From: Fimimonas sp963619835
GTDB lineage: Bacteria > Bacillota > Clostridia > Christensenellales > CAG-314
Assembly (NCBI GenBank): GCA_963619835.1
Contig: CAVEYD010000036.1
Coordinates: forward strand, 1 to 9,647
Length of the DNA: 9,647 nt
Reading direction: 5' to 3'
Under the pieces are notes generated by a model that saw only the letters and a program-made list of their open reading frames with translations, did not search any database and was not told where the DNA came from. A program made the position numbers and the translations under genes. Numbering within the stretch: position 1 is the stretch's first letter; each line of letters begins with the position of its first letter. This document shows positions 7,952 to 9,647 of the stretch, piece by piece.

Positions 7952-7980
7952 ATTTGACTCCTTGTTGAGAATTTTTTAAT

Positions 7981-8012
7981 AAAAAAACGACATGTTTGAA
8001 AAAACACGCCGT
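7981..8012 (-). terminator. Attenuator terminator at the end of the ileS T-box leader
   Basis: On the minus strand ACGGCGTGTTT (8012-8002) pairs with AAACATGTCGT (7997-7987) in 11 bp including two G-U pairs. The loop is a 4-nt TTTC, and a run of six T (7986-7981) follows. It lies 18 nt before the ileS ribosome binding site, the position expected for T-box-controlled attenuation. Confidence 0.85.
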
Positions 8013-8275
8013 AATTAGCAAAGTTTACCATTTCAAACAGGTACGCCAACTTAATGGTTATACCGCACGACTTGATAACGGATCGTTGCCGAGTTTACTT
8101 ACTTAACATTTTTGTTTAGTATTTTTACTAAAACTAAAAAAGTGTTGGGCAAACCTACTTGCAAGGTGATAGCTTACAGCCGAAAATAGTCATTCATTTC
8201 AGCAAACAGAATGCTCTCTGTACAAATTCAAACTGCAGTCTTGTCCTTACTAATATCGTATTTATTTATTAAATT
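7981..8275 (-). promoter_or_regulatory. Isoleucine T-box riboswitch leader of ileS
   Basis: T-box leaders bind uncharged tRNA and then allow read-through of a terminator. Reading the minus strand 5' to 3', AGAGAG (8219-8214) precedes a distal hairpin (8213-8191) whose loop holds GTTTGCTGAAA, close to the usual Stem I loop GGUUGCUGnAA. The pair TACAG/CTGTA (8222-8218 with 8179-8175) closes the helix above the specifier loop. The codon ATC followed by ACC (8170-8165) is then the isoleucine specifier. A 7-bp hairpin (8132-8115) follows, then GATCCGTTATC (8084-8074), a sequence common just before the T-box. The T-box-like element ATTAAGTTGGCGTACC is at 8055-8040, and last comes the terminator. 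Order, spacing and gene all fit. The UGGN bulge is divergent (see findings). Confidence 0.85.
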
Positions 8276-8281
8276 ACCTAT

Positions 8282-8310
8282 ATTTTAGCAAAACGGAAAA
8301 ATAAATGCAA
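8282..8310 (-). promoter_or_regulatory. Promoter of the ileS leader
   Basis: TTGCAT (8310-8305) and TAAAAT (8287-8282) are 17 nt apart on the minus strand, with an extended -10 TGC just before TAAAAT. The predicted start is near 8275, giving a leader of about 320 nt that contains the whole T-box. The -35 box begins only 11 nt after the stop codon of the upstream DUF896 gene, and no strong terminator separates them. Confidence 0.6.
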
Positions 8311-8320
8311 GTAAAAACAA

Positions 8321-8536
8321 TCAGTTTTTGTCATCCTTCATTTTCAATTTATGTTCCGTTCCGTCCGAATCAACAATGTAGGTGTTGTCCAAAGTTTGCA
8401 AAACGCCTTTTCTCCATTCCTTTATGTACTCGCTACGCAAACGCTGTTGCTCTTGCTTTTCGTCTTCCGTCAAACCTTGCGGTTCACGTGACTTTTTAGC
8501 AAGAAAATTTATTCTATCGATTTTTTCCTTTTCCAT
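8321..8536 (-). CDS. DUF896 / UPF0291 family small protein (YnzC-like)
   Basis: This is a 71-residue soluble protein. It matches the DUF896 pattern seen in B. subtilis YnzC: an N-terminal helix with KIDRINFLAKK (residues 4-14), a short loop, then a second helix with GLTEDEKQEQQRLRSEYIKEW (21-41). A polar tail with IVDSDG (54-59) follows. The family is a two-helix hairpin, common in Firmicutes and of unknown function; the usual length is about 70-80. The ATG at 8536-8534 has AAGAGG (8547-8542) 5 nt upstream. It lies between the SRP RNA gene and the ileS leader. I use no gene symbol because several paralogues share this domain. Confidence 0.9.
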   Translation of the reverse strand: MEKEKIDRINFLAKKSREPQGLTEDEKQEQQRLRSEYIKEWRKGVLQTLDNTYIVDSDGTEHKLKMKDDKN

Positions 8537-8563
8537 AATTGCCTCTTTTAATGTTGCAAAATG

Positions 8564-8584
8564 ATTATATAGTATATTTTAGCA
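8564..8584 (-). promoter_or_regulatory. Candidate promoter region of the DUF896 gene
   Basis: Two overlapping -10 candidates exist on the minus strand: TATAAT (8569-8564) and an extended -10 TGCTAAAAT (8584-8576). No good -35 box lies 16-18 nt upstream of either. The string TGCTAAAATATA (8584-8573) is identical to the -10 region of the ileS promoter (8290-8279). Confidence 0.4.
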
Positions 8585-8670
8585 CTATAATGCTTAAATT
8601 ACTATCTATTTTATTGTTTACAAAACATTTTTTATTTTTTACTGTTCACAGCAAATACTTATAAAAGAAT

Positions 8671-8699
8671 AAAAGGGACGAATTTTCAAAATCCGTCCC
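8671..8699 (-). terminator. Intrinsic terminator of the SRP RNA gene
   Basis: On the minus strand GGGACGGATTTT and AAAATTCGTCCC (arms within 8699-8675) can pair almost end to end, with one G-U pair and the innermost pairs opened as the loop. TTTTATTCTTTT follows from 8674 downward. It lies 13 nt beyond the predicted 3' end of the SRP RNA. Confidence 0.85.
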
Positions 8700-8711
8700 G
8701 AAATATTCAAT

Positions 8712-8980
8712 GACTGCGCATTTGCAGTTGGCAGTGCATGCCGAAACGGTATCCTTGTAGGTAGCTACTCCAAAGCAACCTCGTGGCACACGCTCAAAGC
8801 GCTTAGTGCTGCTGTGTTCCCACCCTGACACGGTTCACGAAATCACGTTGCACAAGACCTTGGTATCAACACTCCTTGCAAGTTCCTGCTTTCCACACAC
8901 AAAACCGCCTGCAACATTCGGCCCTACTGTAGCGGATTGTAGGCAACAGGGCACCGCTAGCTCCCCGCTTAGCGCAGTGT
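8712..8980 (-). ncRNA. ffs: Signal recognition particle RNA, large type with Alu domain
   Basis: This is the RNA core of the signal recognition particle, which binds Ffh and targets nascent membrane and secreted proteins. Near the 5' end the minus strand has GGGGAGCTAGCGGTG, and then CAATCCGCTAC and AGGGCCGAAT. These match the Alu domain of the B. subtilis scRNA in sequence and order. Domain IV is GTGTCAGG, GTG, the GGAA tetraloop (8820-8817), CAC, then AGCAGCACTAAGCG, with the conserved CAGG and AGCAG internal loop sides. The 5' ACTGCGC (8978-8972) pairs with the 3' GCGCAGT (8719-8713), closing helix 1 and setting the ends at about 270 nt. The TATAAT box ends 6-7 nt before the predicted 5' end. 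Exact ends are estimates to within a few bases. Confidence 0.95.
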
Positions 8981-8984
8981 GAAC

Positions 8985-9013
8985 ATTATACACTACTCTT
9001 TTGCAAAAATCAA
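8985..9013 (-). promoter_or_regulatory. Promoter of the SRP RNA gene
   Basis: TTGATT (9013-9008) and a perfect TATAAT (8990-8985) are 17 nt apart on the minus strand. The start site is predicted at 8979-8978, which coincides with the base of SRP helix 1. An AT-rich 7-bp inverted repeat (9005-9022) overlaps the -35 box. Confidence 0.75.
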
Positions 9014-9099
9014 GTGATTTTTAGTTTTGTTACATTACCTCTATTGTATAAATATTTTCTACGTTCCAATAGAATAATTTAAGGTTAGAGTTAGAAAAC

Positions 9100-9318
9100 T
9101 TAAACATTTCCGTCAGAACAAACGATATTAACACCAGCCATCACCGACGTACTATTCTTTTCGATGTTATTCCATTGTTCGATTGTGCCCGCATAAGTAA
9201 TTGTTGCCTCATTTCCTATATTGTCAAATGTGCAATAGCCCAATGATGTCACACTATCAGGAATAGTGATGTTTGTTAAACTTGTGCAACCACTGAATAT
9301 CCCACTATGCAACTCAGT
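9100..9318 (-). pseudogene. C-terminal remnant of a BspA-like leucine-rich-repeat protein
   Basis: An open frame of about 70 codons ends at TAA 9102-9100. It contains IFSGCTSLTNITIPDSVTSLG, almost a textbook unit of the BspA/LRR_5 (PF13306) surface-protein repeat. It then runs through a typical end region with ATITYAGTIEQWNNI and a final VNIVCSDGNV. There is no ATG and no ribosome binding site. The frame opens only because a stop (TAA 9321-9319) lies just before it, and the LRR similarity begins abruptly near 9300 in the middle of a repeat unit. A whole protein of this family has a signal peptide and many repeats. I therefore read this as the 3' end of a gene whose 5' part was lost by recombination or is missing through misassembly. 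Confidence 0.75.
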
Positions 9319-9562
9319 TTATGGATTTATAAAAATCTTCAACTGAAACCTTACATTTTTTTATTAATGACCATGGCAGAACATCCAAAACCTCTTGACC
9401 ACTTGATGTGTATTCCCTGCGAACTTTATTATTAGGAATATATAATAAAATTTCAGTATGGTCATATTTATCACTGCGTGGTTGAAAATAGATGTTAACC
9501 AAATCCGCACCTGTGGATACTTTAATATTAGCTTCCTTTAACAAGCTTAATAAGGTAAACAA
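9314..9562 (-). CDS. Hypothetical protein, 82 codons, TTG start or 5'-truncated
   Basis: I do not recognise this protein. The frame opens at a TTG (9562-9560) directly after an in-frame TAA and ends at TGA 9316-9314, overlapping the opening of the LRR remnant. There is no Met codon and no Shine-Dalgarno sequence. The sequence has the mixed hydrophobic/charged composition of a folded alpha/beta protein: LLSLLKEANIKVSTGADLVN near the N-terminus, YDHTEILLYIPN near 33-44, and DVLPWSLIKKCKVSVEDFYK at the end. There is no signal peptide or membrane helix. Upstream to the window edge the DNA is AT-rich and full of stops in all frames. It may be the tail of a broken gene or a small gene with a weak start. 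Confidence 0.4.
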   Translation of the reverse strand: MFTLLSLLKEANIKVSTGADLVNIYFQPRSDKYDHTEILLYIPNNKVRREYTSSGQEVLDVLPWSLIKKCKVSVEDFYKSIN

Positions 9563-9647
9563 TTAAAGTAAATTTAAAAAAATGTTGACAATTTTCTTTT
9601 AAAGATATAAAATAAAAAAAAATATCAAAGGAAATGTGGGTAAAACC

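Noticed and set aside
8050..8070. Plus-strand TGGTTATACCGC resembling the T-box consensus UGGNACCGCG
   Set aside because: It lies on the opposite strand to ileS. No plus-strand gene follows, and the complete T-box leader is readable on the minus strand.
8311..8330. AAAAAC/GTTTTT hairpin at the end of the DUF896 gene as a terminator
   Set aside because: A 6-bp stem with a single G-C pair is too weak. Read-through into the ileS leader is just as plausible.
8646..8831. 61-codon minus-strand frame
   Set aside because: It lies inside the SRP RNA gene and its terminator, whose RNA motifs are unmistakable.
9005..9022. AAAAATC/GATTTTT inverted repeat as a terminator of the LRR remnant
   Set aside because: The stem is only one G-C pair plus A-T pairs, and it overlaps the -35 box of the SRP RNA promoter. 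Chance in AT-rich DNA is likely.
1..9647. CRISPR array, insertion sequence, phage genes, tRNA genes or a defence cluster
   Set aside because: I found no regularly spaced repeats, no transposase or integrase motifs, and no tRNA-like cloverleaf on either strand by eye.

Overview
This window looks like low-GC Gram-positive (Firmicutes, most likely Clostridia) chromosomal DNA, probably from an uncultured gut or animal-associated lineage. The evidence is AT-rich intergenic DNA, strong AGGAG-type ribosome binding sites, TTGACA/TATAAT-type promoters, a T-box leader on ileS, a DUF896 (YnzC-type) small protein, and a large SRP RNA with a Bacillus/Clostridium-type Alu domain. A run of 10 Ns at 451-460 suggests a draft or metagenomic scaffold. 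The species cannot be fixed from the sequence.

Layout, left to right. 1-299 (minus) is the start of a small three-helix membrane protein resembling the YgjV family, cut by the window edge. 300-799 holds no gene; it contains the assembly gap, a good promoter and an inverted repeat ahead of udk. udk (800-1423, plus) is uridine kinase, the only clear plus-strand gene. It converges on a secreted, membrane-anchored surface protein of unknown function (1531-2736, minus), with a terminator between them that can work in both directions. Next on the minus strand is a probable two-gene unit: a PF10672-type SAM-dependent methyltransferase (3781-4638) followed by an RluA-family pseudouridine synthase (2949-3734). 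Both probably modify RNA.

ileS (4826-7951, minus) is a 1041-residue isoleucyl-tRNA synthetase of the eukaryote-like IleRS2 type. It is preceded by a promoter and a leader of about 320 nt that I read as an isoleucine T-box riboswitch: conserved Stem I loop, AUC specifier, a divergent T-box element and an intrinsic terminator. Upstream of it are a DUF896 gene (8321-8536, minus) and the SRP RNA gene ffs (about 8712-8980, minus), the latter with its own promoter and terminator. The right end (9100-9562, minus) looks like a breakpoint: the C-terminal remnant of a BspA-like leucine-rich-repeat protein abuts an unrelated 82-codon ORF.

Most of the window is translation and RNA housekeeping: ileS and its tRNA sensor, two RNA modification enzymes, SRP RNA and nucleotide salvage. 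No CRISPR array, transposase, prophage module or defence cluster is visible. The points most worth a second look are the divergent T-box antiterminator region, the orphan surface protein, and the LRR fragment/small-ORF junction.
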